Shown: positions 1 through 14,359, numbered from the stretch's first letter. The stretch is DNA of 64,000 bases from Branchiostoma floridae (GCF_000003815.2 NC_049981.1:14778581-14842580); one strand, 5' to 3'. Program-made: numbers and translations. Notes: a model not told the origin generated them from the letters alone.

Positions 1-3000
1 TTCAGGATTTGGCCACGCCGTGACTTGCCATCTGCTATGTTACTACGGCATCAGCAGCATGAAAAAGAGCCTAACGCACAACATTTGGAACACACACATA
101 CACAAAAAGATGGAGCAAAGACAGACTCGTTCTCCACCCGGAACACCCATGTCCTGGTTCCAATTAACTTCTCATATTGAAGATCAAAACAAGCGGAAAA
201 TACGAGACCACTTTTACCGCCAACTCGTAAAACCTGACATAAAACCTTGGTAGAACTCAACAAAATTGGGCCAGCAGTGTCTACGAATACCAGAGTATCA
301 TTTGTGCGGTGCAAGCAAGGTGTAAAGATGTGATAGACTCGTAGAGAAAAAAACAGCGACAGCCAAACCTAGCCGGGGACGGTTACCACAAGATAAAATA
401 CAGTAACACCCACCTCCTTGACCTACGGAGCTACAATGAACCTTTACGAGCTGAACAATGTTCTTTCAGAAATCCCGTAAAAGGGGTGATTTCTAGACCT
501 CCTGCTTCAAAATCTCGGCCATGACATTTTACGTTACTTAAGTTCTCTAAGCAGCAGATACAGTAGTCAATACCCGTACACAAACACACGGCAAGAAGAA
601 ATTTTGTGAAGGCTAGATCTTCCCTCTTCCGCCAACAAACAGACACAAGGAAAACAAACGCCTAAAAAAGCACACTGTAGAAAAAAATTGACAACTTATG
701 ATTAAATGCAAACGATACTGCAGGAGGATGTTGAGAAAGGAGAGATAATCTAAAATTTACGATACTGTTACAATCGACGACAATGGACGCAGAAGTACTC
801 TTGAATAGAAACACTATGTTTAGATAATAGCAGAGATGTATGACCTACCATGGGTCACAAACCCTTGACTAGCAGAGCCGCTAGGACAAACATCATAAAG
901 GTTTTCTGTTCAATGAGGCAAGCAAACACGTTTGACCAAGGGTTTCCCCGTTGTGAAAACAGGTTACATAACAAAGTTCAAAAACTGTGAGCTCACACAC
1001 ACAATAAGACAAAACCAAACTGGTTGATCTATCTTTTCATTTGGAATTCTGATCCCATGTTTTTGTTTGGTTTACTTTTTAGCTAGGACTTTGTCTTTAT
1101 TTACATCATACGATTCATGGGAACACTGCACATTTCATGTATGAATGCTTCAAAAGAAGATTTTAACTAAGTTAAAACACGACCTTCACCTGATATAACA
1201 CAAGACATTGATCAGGAACTGCGTTTATATATATATAATTTTTCTATCCTGCAGGGTTTGTATCAGTGCTCTGGCCGGTTGGACAGTGCTGATTCACAAC
1301 AGATGGGCACACCAAAATGGAAACCAGGCACATACATCTCGACAGCTTCTCGGGACAAGGATTTCTCTTCTTTCAAACACAGACCGGAGAGAAAGCAAGA
1401 TCATTTGATAGAGACTTTGAAACAAGAAACTTCCTATCTATGCAAGGATTAACCATGAGGTAAACAGACCGTTGTTTACCTACGCCCTAACACTGAAGTG
1501 CACAATACAGATAATATCAGAAAAAACAAGTCGGCATATATATATATACATATTTGTTCTGTATGTCACAAAGCATTGCTAACTTTTACAGCGTAAACTA
1601 ATCCCTATAAATAGTCCGGATTTGGTTCCGTCTCAAGACAATCCACCATGATGATACAGCATCCTGTTGACCTCGACCCTTTGACAACAATCATAGGAAA
1701 AAGCAACAAGAAAACTTTAAAATCTCTTGTAGCATCCAAGTCCTTTTAAAAACATACAGCACTGGACAAGAAACGGTGTCGCGGGGATGAGTTGATAATG
1801 ACAACTCTTTCCCGGGAGGGTCGAAATCTTAGACACCTCGCAAACTGACGATAACACCTCGCCAACATCATATTCCGACAACAAAGGCGGTACTCACTTC
1901 AACTCTTGGCCCCTGCTCAAGGGCTAAGCCACCGTCATTTTACAACAAAACGCACCGACCTAATTCTCTTGACAGCTTCGGGCTAAGCGCTCTCCACGAA
2001 AGCCCGACCTCCCAACTCAACGCAACGCGAAGAAAATGAAACAAGGAATGTGTTGGATCTACTTAAAATACCGGCCTTAATTATTTAAACCTTGACGTCC
2101 GGAGAAACATAAGGCCAGAAACAATACATGCATAACTGTATCAAAGTCGTCCTCATTGCGAATCCGTATCTATATATTCACAGGAAGCGATACAACAGCT
2201 CTACCCGATCAATTTACGTCATACGTCAATACATAACTTCTAGCAAACAAAAGTGCATCTATGGTATCTATGTTCAACTCAAATGCAATTGAACGTTGTT
2301 TTTTTTGCCACGATCATATAGGTGACCTCGTGCTAAGGTGAGGAATACTTGTTAGTGTCCTACAATTACTTTGGCACCATAAAATACTTTTATTGGCCCT
2401 ACGCAAGGCATTATTCAGTGTCATAAAATGGAAGGTTCTTCCTTACATCAACAATAACACAAATGCATCAACAAACCAATGACATAAAACAGCAGACCCA
2501 ATAGAAAAATTAAATGCGACTATATCAACCATCTTGATTATTGTAATTCAAAAATTCGTTTCACTTACCTTGCATGAAACACGATCTGCTTGGCTGTCGC
2601 CCAGTAAAAGTTGTAATGTCATCAATATGCGATCGCCAAATACGAGATAAAATTGCACAGTGTATTACTTGAGTTGAATCCTCTTGCTCCGCTGCGAATG
2701 GTGCTGGTCTTACGTGATCGTAAAAGCTCGGGTCAAAACAGGTCATCCAGTAAACACGCTGGCGTGTCACAGAAACAAAACCACAACCAAAATCGTCACG
2801 TGGATCTCAAAAACATAATTTGTATTTGCTTTGTAACGATGGTAGTTTGTTAGAACGAACAAAACGCAACAAACGTTACAACAACGCACAACAGAACACA
2901 ACGCTGTAGAACGGAAAACACCGTGTGAAGTTGAACGTCGTCAACAACAATGCTAGTAGTAGCAGTAGTACAACCATAGCTTTGAGCCAACGACCCAGAA

Positions 3001-4320
3001 AATGTCACACTCAACACTGCTACGTGCTTTTGCAACATAACATTGCTACGTGTGCTGTATGTCACCCATCACAACACCGTATCCTCGTTTCAAATTTGCC
3101 ATCTTTAAGCTCGGGGCAAGACATTCACTAGAGCTCAGTTGTACTTGTAGGTAAAAAAAAACACAGCTAGAACTACAGCAGCTATGAATATAGATCTAGC
3201 GTTGACAACTATACATTTATCAAGCTTATAAAATTCAATGTGCAAATCTTTATTTTGCATGGAGCATAGTAGAGTCTGCAACTTGCATAGTACAAAAGCT
3301 AGAGATAGATCTGACAGGTAAGTAAAATATGATGTAATGTAGGAGTGTGCATGCAAGTAAAGTTGAGTAGAATTGTGTTTCATTCTCTTCAGTATTTGTG
3401 ATGTAGCTATATGGACAAGTTGCTAGTGTATGGATAGGAGGCCTAGTTGCAAATAAAAATATTATACACATTTTATAGCATTGGGTGAGAAATAACTACA
3501 GTTAATTCAGGTAAATACAGTCATGGACTACAACAAAGGTTTCAAACATTTTGTAACATCCGGGGTCATGTGCTGCTGTTACAGAAGTGCGCAAAGTTAC
3601 TATAGATCTTTACTAAAGCTCGAGAAAATGTAATTTACTATTTTGTAAACCAGTTAAAAATGTACATCAACTGTGTGAGCGTTGTGTGCAGTGTCTGTTC
3701 GCGTTGCCAGAAGCTATTACAACGATGCATTCGTGCGGAAATTGTTATCGTGCGATGTTACCTTAGTCTAAGGTTACCGGGGGTGAGATTCGCAGAGCCG
3801 ATTTGCGGTATTTTGGCTACATTATACGTTGGGCACCAATCCCGAACAACATGGGCTTGTGTATAACTATACAATGGTAGTGTAGACATGCATTGCAACG
3901 TTGGTTCTGTGATGATGTGAGTTGCTCTTACAGAGGTGGTTGAAGAAAAAGCAAGCTGGGTGGCTAGGGCCAGGAGAGATAAGGGTGCACGGTGGGGGCC
4001 AGTTTGGGGGATTTTGAAGTAGGGCAGAAGAGAACCCGTGCGTCCAAAACACAGGAGAACAGTTTGTGTACAATGACATCCCACGGAAAATACTCTCACA
4101 CCCCCGCTCATATGAAAACAGAATATGCGGTCATCTAGCACAGCATGGGAATTTGACAGAGTGAGTGCAAACCAGGTAAAGCGTGTATATTTTTCAATGA
4201 AACCTGCGGCCATCCCGCCTGTTTGTCCAGTGACAAACCTCGTGCAGTGAGTGACCAAACCTAGTCCTGGGCCCCCCTCCGATCTGACACCTTTCTCCCA
4301 ACACACACACACGCTCACAC
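1..4320. other. No convincing gene
   Basis: AT-rich sequence with scattered short open frames on both strands that I do not recognise. A minus-strand stretch ending in CATGCAAG|GTAAGTG (donor at about 2571) and a 188-codon open frame at 3758-4324 were examined; neither shows family motifs. A short (CA)n run lies at 4301-4325. Confidence 0.4.
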
Positions 4321-4399
4321 ACACCTAACCTGCCCTTTCTCGGCCCGGTAGTAGGCAGGTAGCAAGAGTCTGTGCAAGCTACTGCCTTGTCAACGAAGA

Positions 4400-5060
4400 T
4401 ACATCTGTGTTTGGCCCGATCCAACTGCTGTCAACGCGCACAACGCGGCCAGGCCTCGGGCGAGGGGCCCTCGACCCCCGAAAGGGGTACTCGGCACGTT
4501 ACGCTGACCTCCCCTAAACTGGGGCACGCATCCATGTGGCAATCGTCCGAATGGAAAATGTAGCAAAACTGGCAACTGTGATGCAAGGTCCTATCGAACT
4601 GCGGAGTAATCCAGGGGTGTGGTGGGCTAGTCCTGTAGGCACGGCGACTGTGCCCTCCTCACGGTCCGACCATCTTCAGATGGAGGGCAGGAGGCCGGCA
4701 CACCATTCCAGTGACACCACCACCACCACACAAACAACAGCACTGCCGCGCCAGGCCACTAGTCCCAACACTTGGGCCGCATCGGCGTTTCGCGCCGACA
4801 CAGGCTCCGATCGGCTTTCCTCACCTTTCACAAGAAGGGCTAGCGGGAGAAGAAGCGTCCTGCTCCTAAGCGGGGGCCTTCCCGGCGCCATCTAACCGAT
4901 GTCATGAGTGCGGTTTATCGGGGTAACTCTCAATTCGTCCCGAGCGCGATTCCTTCTGGCCTCGGCCCAGCGCGCATGAACACAAACTGACCGCGTGCAA
5001 CCGGAGTGCGCTGTACACTTCCGCGTAAACAACGCGCACTAGTTCGTCGGGTGGGACGTG
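4400..5060. promoter_or_regulatory. GC- and CpG-rich island
   Basis: The composition rises sharply compared with both flanks, with many CG dinucleotides (for example AACGCGCACAACGCGGCC at 4434). Islands of this kind often mark promoters. It contains the signal-peptide-like exon candidate at 4825-4891 on the minus strand. Confidence 0.4.
4825..4891 (-). CDS. Candidate first coding exon with signal-peptide-like sequence
   Basis: The ATG at 4891 opens 22 codons, MAPGRPPLRSRTLLLPLALL then VK. They end at a phase-1 donor G|GTGAGG. Basic residues are followed by a hydrophobic core, as in a secretory leader, and phase-1 splicing after a leader is common. It lies in a CpG-rich island. I could not find the next exon between here and position 1, so it may be spurious. 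Confidence 0.25.
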
Positions 5061-5915
5061 ATGTAAACAACGTGGTGGGATTCCAGGAACCTGATTTTTT
5101 ACACACTAGTCTAGGCGTATCACTGTGACTCAGAGATGCATCAATTGGAGATTATTAAAAATGATTGGTTCTCCAAGTACATAATACATCTTTTTTTGCT
5201 TCTTCTTCTCTTTTTTATATTTGAATGTTTCATTTTCATTGCACCATCTTCTTGTATCACCACCACCGGTCATGCTATAGGGCAACCGTCACCCCCGTGC
5301 GTTTTTTTCCGCGATAGGCCTTGCTCAGTTAAGATATCTATTGAAGTGTTTCGGGAGAGAGACGCACAACAAACACAGAAACCTGTAATCGCGCGCACGT
5401 CTATAATCAGATCATAAGGACGTTACCATATGTCAATGCAAGAAGGTGGTTGTATAACAAACGTGTAGTGGCAATTATTCCGGGTCAGGGTTGTAGCCAG
5501 CCTGAAATCATTTTCAGTCCCCTTGATTTTGAATGGGAATCCTATCGAGCACCGAAGGCTTGGCGTGACGTTGTGCGTCATTTCTAGGGAGTCTGGGTCC
5601 CAGAAAATTTTTAACTCAAGACCCTCTGAAACACTATTTCTTGCATTTTGAGGTGCAAATGTTGCTTGTAGACTAAGCTGTTCAATGGCATCTGTTTTGG
5701 TGAAGAAGAACACATGGGTTTCAGTTTTTTTATATCTTTACATATCAATTTATGTCTGTCCCAGGGGAAGGAATGGGGAAAACTTTTTTCAGTCCCCAGC
5801 TGCAAAATTCCTTCAAAGGACTGAAGGACAGGTGCTGGCTACAACCCAGTTCCGGGTGCAGTATCCCCATCTTCGTGACCATGGGTGGGGTGCGGCAAGT
5901 GTGATATTTTCAAAA
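5061..5915. other. No gene recognised
   Basis: AT-rich sequence with a T-rich tract at 5190-5220. Two similar pieces around 5560-5640 and 5760-5830 look like parts of an old repeat. Nothing coding is supported. Confidence 0.4.
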
Positions 5916-5917
5916 CA

Positions 5918-6321
<404 letters not shown>

Positions 6322-6329
6322 ATATTATA

Positions 6330-8765
6330 TAGCTTAATATAGATAGATAGATTTGTTCTCGTTTTGCCGATATAGTTCAAACGTTAGATATAATGACTAG
6401 ACAAGAACAAGACACTGAAAAACAATTGCCCTTCATTCACAACATTTGTATGCAGAAAAGAAGCACATATTGTCTTTATTTCATTTTCTATAGCACTGAT
6501 GGAAGATAACATCACAATAAATTATGAAGCGCAGTTTTGCGTTATACAAACATTAACGCATTATGGACATTTTCTATTTCCTTATTATTCTTTTAGGTGT
6601 TCAATGAAATCAGAGTTTTATTACATCAGGCTACTGCAACTTGAATTTTATTTTAAGTTTTATATGTGTAAAGACTGATTTAAGTCCTTTTTTTACCATC
6701 GCTTGTCCATTTTCTTCCTAGAAATATGAAGTTATATTTCGATCCACCCGTCCCTACTTGCATAGCGACACCTCCCCAGCTCCAAATGTTGTTTTCATGG
6801 TGTAAATCCTCTCTGCAGCACCAAGGACACACATAACTCGCCACCTATTCCCAATGGCCTGATCGCATTAGCGTATTTATGCGCATATAAATACACCAGC
6901 GGTGCCACTAGCATGAAAACAGACGCAACAAAAATAAAGACAAAAAAGCAAAAGACGATAAACAGCAAACATTAACCGTGCGGGAATTTTTTACGGAACA
7001 AAAAAAAAGACACTGATTTTGCAATCGTGGGCTTTTGTGATTTAGGTGTTAGTATAGTCTAAGAGGTAAACGGCAAAACAGCTGTGAAATATTCAAAGTC
7101 TTATAATCATTTTAACATTTAGACAAAGATATAAACACTAGCATACGTATCAATGAACTATGCTATTACTGTACTTTTAACTACGACATTTAGTTTTACT
7201 TGCACGTCGAGACCAGTAAATTTTGGTCCAATTCATGTTTCAAATCAAAGTGCGTGATCATCACAAGGGTATTTAGGCAGCATTATACGGGTATATGGAT
7301 CTGGGTTTTTCCCGAATATCTTTTGTTCTAAGTATTCTTCTTGTGACCAAATGTCTGTAGATGTTTGTTTACATAAGTGTATCTATTATGTTTGTTTTCA
7401 AAGGACACCACTATGTTTGCTTTTTAAAACGCCTGGTTCCTAATGTGTCACTAGGCACAAGAAAGAAACTACTATTTTTGGAGCAAAATTCAAACATGGA
7501 TGCTGTCACCATATAATCTGAACACCCCCATGGAGCATGACGAATGAACTCGCCCTTTGATATCTACCACCCACTGAGTCAGAATCACCATGGATATATT
7601 CCATTGGCCTTGACCTTTGGAGACATTAGCGTCAGGCAGGGAAGAAACTAAATATTCCCAGAGAGGGTCGGTGGCATCTAAATGAGGGGAAAACATTTAG
7701 TCTCGACTCTCTAGGGGGTATCGAAAATAAACGCTTTGATTCTAACCTTGCCGATAAAAACGTATGTCAAAATACAAAACTAGGAATAAACGTTGCCGTA
7801 GTTGGTAGAATGGTTTATAATGTGGTTAATGTTTATAAATGCATGCAAAGGGTATGAATAAAATTAAATTACTTAGCTCTGAGCACTAAACCTATCACAA
7901 CAAAAAGGTTTTCATACAGAGGAAAAGTGAATTACCAGATTATGTTGCGTTGACTTGCAATATGTATTTTGTTATAGTTGTAAGTTTCGAGAGAATTTCA
8001 AGGTTCGTGAGATTGATAACAACACTGAAAGCTGTATGACAACTGGTCAAAGTCGCCGTGTTATTTTATAGCAATGGAAAGCACCAAAAAGTTGAACCGC
8101 AAAAATTGTTATAGTTGTAAGGTATTTTTAACGTGTTTGTGTTTCTTCAATTCAATAACAATACTCCGTAAATGTTGCCACTGTCAAATGTCATGTAGGT
8201 CAAACAAATATATTTTCTAATTGTCTCTTATATTCTACAGTCCGGAACGTCGAAGCCTAAGGTCGCACATTTTAAACCTGAGATTGCGACAGTAAAGTCC
8301 TACACCCACCCTCTGTTTATGAATGTAATTCAAATACGCTATGTATTTTTTGCCATTTTCGTTTTCCGTGGTGACCGCTCAACACCGGTGTTTCCTTTTA
8401 GTGTTCGGTATGAGACTATAGAAAAATCACGTTAAAGTCACGTTAAGTTAAAGTCTCAATTTTCCCAGATCTGCGAACTTGATAACTCACCGCGAACTAA
8501 AAGGCATTTACAGTACACTATTCCGCTGTACCAGCATACTGCGTATGCTGTGCTTGTAAGTCATGATGCCAGCACTGCGCGCTAAAGTTGATGGATTGAT
8601 ATCATGTTGTGTGTTCCGCTTCCACGGTGATGAGTAGATACGGTGTCAGTTTCTTGTGACACCTCCGGCATTTCGGCGTGTTGCTTCCTCAATGATAGCG
8701 CGCTTTATTATTATGTCTATTATATATGAGTTCGCTACATAAATCGTAGTGTGACATTGGCATAT
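6330..8765. other. No gene recognised
   Basis: Plain AT-rich sequence. I see no long open frame, known motif or clear repeat array. A slightly GC-richer piece at 7490-7700 has a 68-codon minus-strand frame without recognisable features. Confidence 0.4.
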
Positions 8766-8769
8766 CTCC

Positions 8770-8803
8770 CCTTCTCTCTTTCTCTCTCTCTCTCTTTGTG
8801 CCT

Positions 8804-8842
<39 letters not shown>

Positions 8843-8976
8843 TCTTCTTCTTTCGCCCTTGCTTTCTCTTTCTGCCAGTCTCAGTCTCTTCCCCTCAGAC
8901 TGTCTCTTATTCTCTCTCTCTCCCCGCCTCTCTCTCTGTCTCCCAGTTCTCTTTCTCTCTAGTCAGTCTCCCATCA
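8770..8976 (+). repeat. (TC)n-rich low-complexity tract
   Basis: Long CTCTCT runs broken by CTTCTT and other variants run straight into the assembly gap. Confidence 0.9.
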
Positions 8977-9076
8977 NNNNNNNNNNNNNNNNNNNNNNNN
9001 NNNNNNNNNNNNNNNNNNNNNNNNNNNNNNNNNNNNNNNNNNNNNNNNNNNNNNNNNNNNNNNNNNNNNNNNNNNN
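8977..9076. other. Assembly gap, exactly 100 N
   Basis: The fixed length suggests a gap of unknown true size. It sits in a pyrimidine microsatellite, which probably caused the assembly break. Confidence 1.
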
Positions 9077-9079
9077 TCT

Positions 9080-10860
9080 ACTTGTCTGTCTTTGCCTGAT
9101 GTTACTACAGCACATGTTATTACAGCACATACTATACCTGGCAGTATTACACGTAATGTATAGTTGATACCTTATACCGATAAGGGTTGTCAACTCTCTT
9201 CTGCAAGAAAATTAATTTTCTTGTATCATTGTTTATTCCTTCATTGTTTTTCAAAAAGAACACCGTGGCAATGGTGCCTATATACTGTATATGATATCTC
9301 CCGATGCACCTTTTGGAGATGTTGTCAACAACGGTGGCCTACATGCCGGTCAATGACCTTTCCGAGAACTGGCCGGCCGAATAATTTATGCAGATTGAAA
9401 CACCCATAGGGTTTGCAAAGAAGAAGAAAAAAAACATCACGTAAAAAACGTTACGGCATCATAGTTTGGACTGTTCCCGTGTATGTATGACATGGCATCT
9501 TTTATACTCTCTTCAATGTGATTACATATACTAGAGTTACTAAATCCATTCAATACGGCGATATGCTTTATACTTTATAAAGAATAGTCAAACATGATGT
9601 ATTCGAATAAATATGAGTACATATACGAGCGTTACTAAACCCATCCGATAGGGTTCGTACTTTCGTGATTCTACTCATATGTTTTTATCTGTGATGATTG
9701 TAAAAAAAATAGACAAAAAAACAAAGTGAAAACGAACACTGTTCAAAATTTTACGCTCACTATTATTACAACATATAAAAGTGTCATCAAGGAGGTTAGA
9801 TAGACCTACTTGGTGTTATGGATCAATCCGATAGACTTCAGTTTATCATATTTTGTTCATACTTTGATTAAATAAGAATGATCAAAACATGACAGGGAAT
9901 TGAATGAAAACGAAGACGGAAGAATGACGCACTTGGTTAGCATCGCCGGTAAAGTAATAGAAACAACCGTGAAAATTAGCTTCCTGTGCCTTAGCAGGTT
10001 TATAGGTTGGGCTTTTCTGTGGCCTATTTATTATGTGCAGATTGCATATGAGTTCTATTTACACTCGGTTTCCTATACAGGTCCGCAGAGCATTAATGGA
10101 TTGATTTATCCGATATACCCACTGATTTGATACAGGTCTCAAAGAATAATTTACAGATAGATATACAAAATTGCTAAGGCACAAGAATTCCACTCCGCTT
10201 ATTTGTGACGGTGAAAATGTAAGAGCAGATATGTTTCAAAATAAAATTGGCAAAACACAATAAAGAATATTATCATGCCTGTGTTACTCAGGTCTATGAA
10301 ATAAATAGATTGTATAAGTTGATCTTTCTTCCTCTCTGCTGTATAAACTACATTCTACTACAAAATAGTGTTCATCTTCTATTCTAATTTCTATCTAGAT
10401 TACAGTATAGACATATTCATTGTTAATGCAGCCGGTACACCATCACCACAGCCATCCCCAAAAGCCTGTGCACGAGTCTTGTAATTGTGAAAATCTTGTT
10501 TACGAGAAGGACCCGTTTTGGGGTCATTCGTTAAGCCCGGTTTAATTGCCGGAACAGAAGTCGATGTTGATCAATGGGAATATGTACTAGTCGGTCGATG
10601 GCCACCTGTCGTCGTGTTGATGGTTCCTGGAAGAGAACATAATTCTGATGTAAGGTCGAAGCGTATGGAATGTATTCAGTTTCAGATACTATTACAAGAC
10701 TCTGCATACATTCATATAGAGACCAAATTTTGAAGGGCCTTTATTGTGTCGAGCTGTCAATATAATTCCTTGCCTAAAGATGAAGAAATTCATAAAATAA
10801 AACCCAATATATCATTCATTATGGAATATATTTGTGCATCAGTGTATTCAGCCTGATGGT
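9080..10860. other. No gene recognised; degenerate local repeat
   Basis: A motif like TACATATAC(T/G)AG(A/C)GTTACTAAA followed by CCATYCRATA occurs near 9521 and 9619, with a looser match near 9818. These may be a decayed tandem repeat of about 100 bp. The rest is AT-rich without coding signal. Confidence 0.4.
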
Positions 10861-10862
10861 AT

Positions 10863-10922
10863 CACACACAGACACACACACACACACACAGACACACACA
10901 CAGACACACACACGCACACTCA
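10863..10922 (+). repeat. (CA)n microsatellite
   Basis: ACACACAGACACACAC pattern over about 60 bp. Confidence 0.9.
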
Positions 10923-10929
10923 GTATCCA

Positions 10930-12100
10930 CATCATTTTACCATTTTTAGTAATTGTCTCTATCATTTTTATATGATAATCATTTTTATTTCAGTAATTCA
11001 GTTTCATTATATCAACTATTGGAGATCAATCTAGCAATCATTCGAATTCTTTGAACTTGGCATACGCTTAATGTTAATACGGATACACGCTATTGTTTTA
11101 TTGAAAACATCCGGGGCTTTGGTGTTTACACACATCCGGGCACTTGTCTTGGATGCAAACATCCGGGATTTTTCCAGGCTGCTTGGCCTTGACCTTAGGC
11201 GACCCCAACCGCTAAGGACACACGTGTCTGTTCTGGACACACCGTCCAGGGTACATTAACTAGACATGTCCATACCCAGAATTTTAATTTTCTTGAGAGG
11301 GGAACAGCTCTATCATTGCTCACTTGATACCTTGCTGCAACTATTCTCATATTTATTCATTTATGCATGCATATTAGATTGTACTATAAAGCGTTCTAAC
11401 CATTTCCTGTTATGACACTACTGGGTTTTCGAAAAATATGATCACCATACACAAGTGATCCTATTTATATTAGTTGTGAAAAAATTGCTAAACGCCATTC
11501 ATAATAACAACTACTTCCGTGTATTCGAATGCATTCTTTATCTGGCTATTTCCATCTATGATTCTCCATGGTGTCTAGGGTATCATAATATGTCTTTTCT
11601 TCCTAAGGTAAAATTAGGTTCATATTGATGGAAGCAAATCACGACATAAGGATAACATTATCACAGAATTCGAAGCAACGTCGTAACGTAACAAAGGATT
11701 TGGAAACTGACAGATGCTTTTCGAATCCTTTCTCTGGATCGAGATGTGGATGATTCCATTTTCAATTGCTTTACTTGGTGAGTAGTTCACGATGGTACAC
11801 TTTTGGACTAGCGGTGATGGCGTTAGGTTGATAAGCTGGTGGGCCAGGTGTCGAATCCCGGAAGCCAGGGGACTGTTTCTACATACAGTATTCTACTCGC
11901 TTCTAGTTTTTCAAGTGGTCCCCACACCGACCCTGTATCAAATAAGAAGGCCAAAGTGTGCCACACAATAACAATCCAACTCGGAGAATCGAGGACAAAT
12001 CTAAAAAAAAAAAAAAAAAAAAAAAAGAGAGGGAGTCATGTAACTGAAGTGTTCAAGCGCCAATAACTGACCAGTTCATTATTTGTCGCAAGACGAATAA
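10930..12100. other. No gene recognised; poly(A) tract
   Basis: AT-rich sequence with an uninterrupted A run at 12003-12026. The bases just before it (11800-11900) include GTCGAATCCCGG, resembling a tRNA B box, so this may be the A-tailed end of an old SINE. Confidence 0.35.
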
Positions 12101-12109
12101 TTTACAGTC

Positions 12110-12900
12110 TAAGACGAGGGTTGGTACATGATGGGGCATCTGTTGCGACCGGCTTACGATCCGAGGGTGTGCGGTTATTAAACGGAAGAGCCTGCGGAAG
12201 AGCAGTATGCGGTGGCTTTTCCGCCCAAACTGGTGCTTTTCTAGAACGAATGTCTCCAAACCAGGGGCTAACAGAGTATTCTTGCGGAGTTTACATTCAT
12301 TCAAGCTAGCTGTGCATCTACACTGCCCGTATGATGATACTAGCGGCTTGAGAGAAGAAATTCCTCGGCAAGTGGCGCCCCTGTGCCCCGCGGCCCCGAG
12401 ATTGTTTACCCGGCCGGGCTCGCACATCTTGGGTGATTGACAGGCCGGTGATTGCTCTCAGATATCTGCATTGATTATTCCTGCAAAAAGCGCCATCAAT
12501 TTTCACCGCCAGGGGCCCACGCAACGGGCTTCTGGGGTTAGGCGGGCACGGGTTCCCGACAACGCGCTTTCATGCTACAGGCTCAACGAGGTATCATTTT
12601 TGTGTCAGCGGGTTATCTCTCCCGATTAGACAGGTTTTGCAATGCGCGGCAGACCAGGCCAAATACCGTTCCCCTAGCTGTAAGGACCTGAAAGACAAAG
12701 CTAATGGCCTTTGACCCCAAACTTCCGCCGGCCAGGACACAGGGATTCCTGATCCCACCATGCACCGCGAAGGCACGATAACGGAAGCTCCCCTCGCCCA
12801 GTTCAAGGTCAAATTGGTTCGATATGTTCTTTTTTTGCCTGGATGGAAACACCCAGGGGAACAGACCGTGGGTATAACCTCTTTATGCATTTTCAACGTT
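12110..12900. promoter_or_regulatory. GC-rich island with PBX/MEIS-like and DR1-like motifs
   Basis: TGATTGACAG at 12434-12443 matches the PBX-MEIS/PREP composite site. TGGCCTTTGACCCC at 12705-12718 reads on the minus strand as a DR1 nuclear-receptor element (GGGGTCAAAGGCCA). Homeodomain-like ATTGATTATT and ATCAATTTT lie between them. The block is GC-richer than its flanks. A role as enhancer is inference. Confidence 0.35.
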
Positions 12901-12959
12901 GGTCTTAGAAGGTAAAGGACGAGCTCAGCTGTGAAAAACTTAAAGTTAAAGTATTGAAT

Positions 12960-14090
12960 TTTCAAATATTAAAAGACTTTTTTTTCTTGATCTTTCTTCT
13001 CTGCTATTTCGGACTATTCAGTTCTATTGCACTCTGTTTTTGTTTTTTTGTTTTTTTTTGTAGCCCACCACTTTGTTCTACATCCCAGTTTTATTTCGAG
13101 AGTTGTATGTTTTAGTTACGTTGAGTTACAAGTCATCATAACGGAGTTTTGTCATGTGTTTTAATACCCCGAAGTCGAAGGGGGGAATTAACGACCTCGA
13201 TAAAGTTTCAAGGTAACATTCTGACAAGAATTAAACGTCACGCAAAAAGGGACGGCATCTTAATTGGTGTGTCATCCAAATACAGTAAAGCGGGCAGTTA
13301 AAAAGTTTGGGACGACGGGATCGATAAACTGAAGTCAATGCAGTTATGACTATGAGTAGTAGCTGAAGTTGATAGGGGCATTCAATTAACCTGTCAACCG
13401 ATTGGGAAGAAGAAAAATGAACAGTTTGACGGATCGAATGTTGCAAACTGAGGCTGTGAAAGATGCTTATTGTATATCAATAACTAGTGTTTTCAAATCA
13501 AAAGTTATAGTTCTCTGAACTTCTCATGCATTTTTCCGTTGAACAAGCTAATGTGTTATTTGGTGTACATATAACTGTTGTTCTTGCATGTTTGTTTATT
13601 TGTTTGCCAGCTCTTCTTGTACGTTGTTTTTCTCGCATACTTGTGTACATAGTATACATCAAAACAAGGAGGTTTTATATTTATAAAAGAATAACCTCAT
13701 CCTTTTTCTTCCTTCATTTGGAGATTTTTAGGCCGTTCGGAAATTTCCAGCCTACTGCAGCCCTTGCAGCGCTGGTGCCAAATATAACCAAATGATACTG
13801 TTATTAATTCTGAAGATTATCATCGGTATCATAATTTTCAATACCATTATTTTTTTCATCTTTGGCATCAGATTATCCCAACTCTTTTAGGTGCAGAGGT
13901 TTGGCGCCTGCATGAGGCTTTCGCCTGAAGCTCCCCCATGCACAGCCTCAATTAAAGTGCCACTATCATGATCATGATTCTTCCAATTATCTCGAAGTTC
14001 GAGTATTGGGGAAATCATTATAAGGGTGACTAAAGGAACATACTGGGAGCGGAGACACATAGAAAGACTAGCTATATTTTTATATTGCCA
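12960..14090. other. No gene recognised
   Basis: AT-rich with T-rich tracts (13038-13062). An 89-codon + frame at 13526-13795 is hydrophobic at its start but shows no family motif or splice context I trust. Confidence 0.35.
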
Positions 14091-14100
14091 TTCAAGGTAC

Positions 14101-14163
14101 AAGGGATGTAATAAACCAGTAGCGAAGGAAACTGATTGATATGCATCTATTTCACCGTATGAG
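14101..14163 (+). repeat. Direct repeat copy 1 (about 64 bp)
   Basis: AAGGGATGTAATAAAC ... GATTGATATGCATCTATTTC is repeated with about 85% identity at 14474-14536. The SINE-like sequence lies between the two copies. Confidence 0.7.
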
Positions 14164-14359
14164 TCCAAGGTTGTTATTGTTGTTCACGGTAGTGCCTAGT
14201 GGCACATAGAGCAGCAGGTTCCCTTCCTGTTCAGCAGCAGGGTTTAGTTTTACAGGAGTGGTTGCTAGCCCTTCCCCTTTACCTTAACACGTGACATGAC
14301 ACAGGACCCCAGTTTTATGTCCCCCTAAGACGGGTCCAGCCCCAACCGAGATGTCCTAC

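Noticed and set aside
3758-4324. 188-codon minus-strand open frame as a gene
   Set aside because: It opens in a (CA)n tract, shows no domain, and does not join in frame to the candidate exon at 4825-4891 through a visible acceptor.
8751-9193. Open frames running through the N gap
   Set aside because: Artefacts of the pyrimidine repeat and undefined bases.
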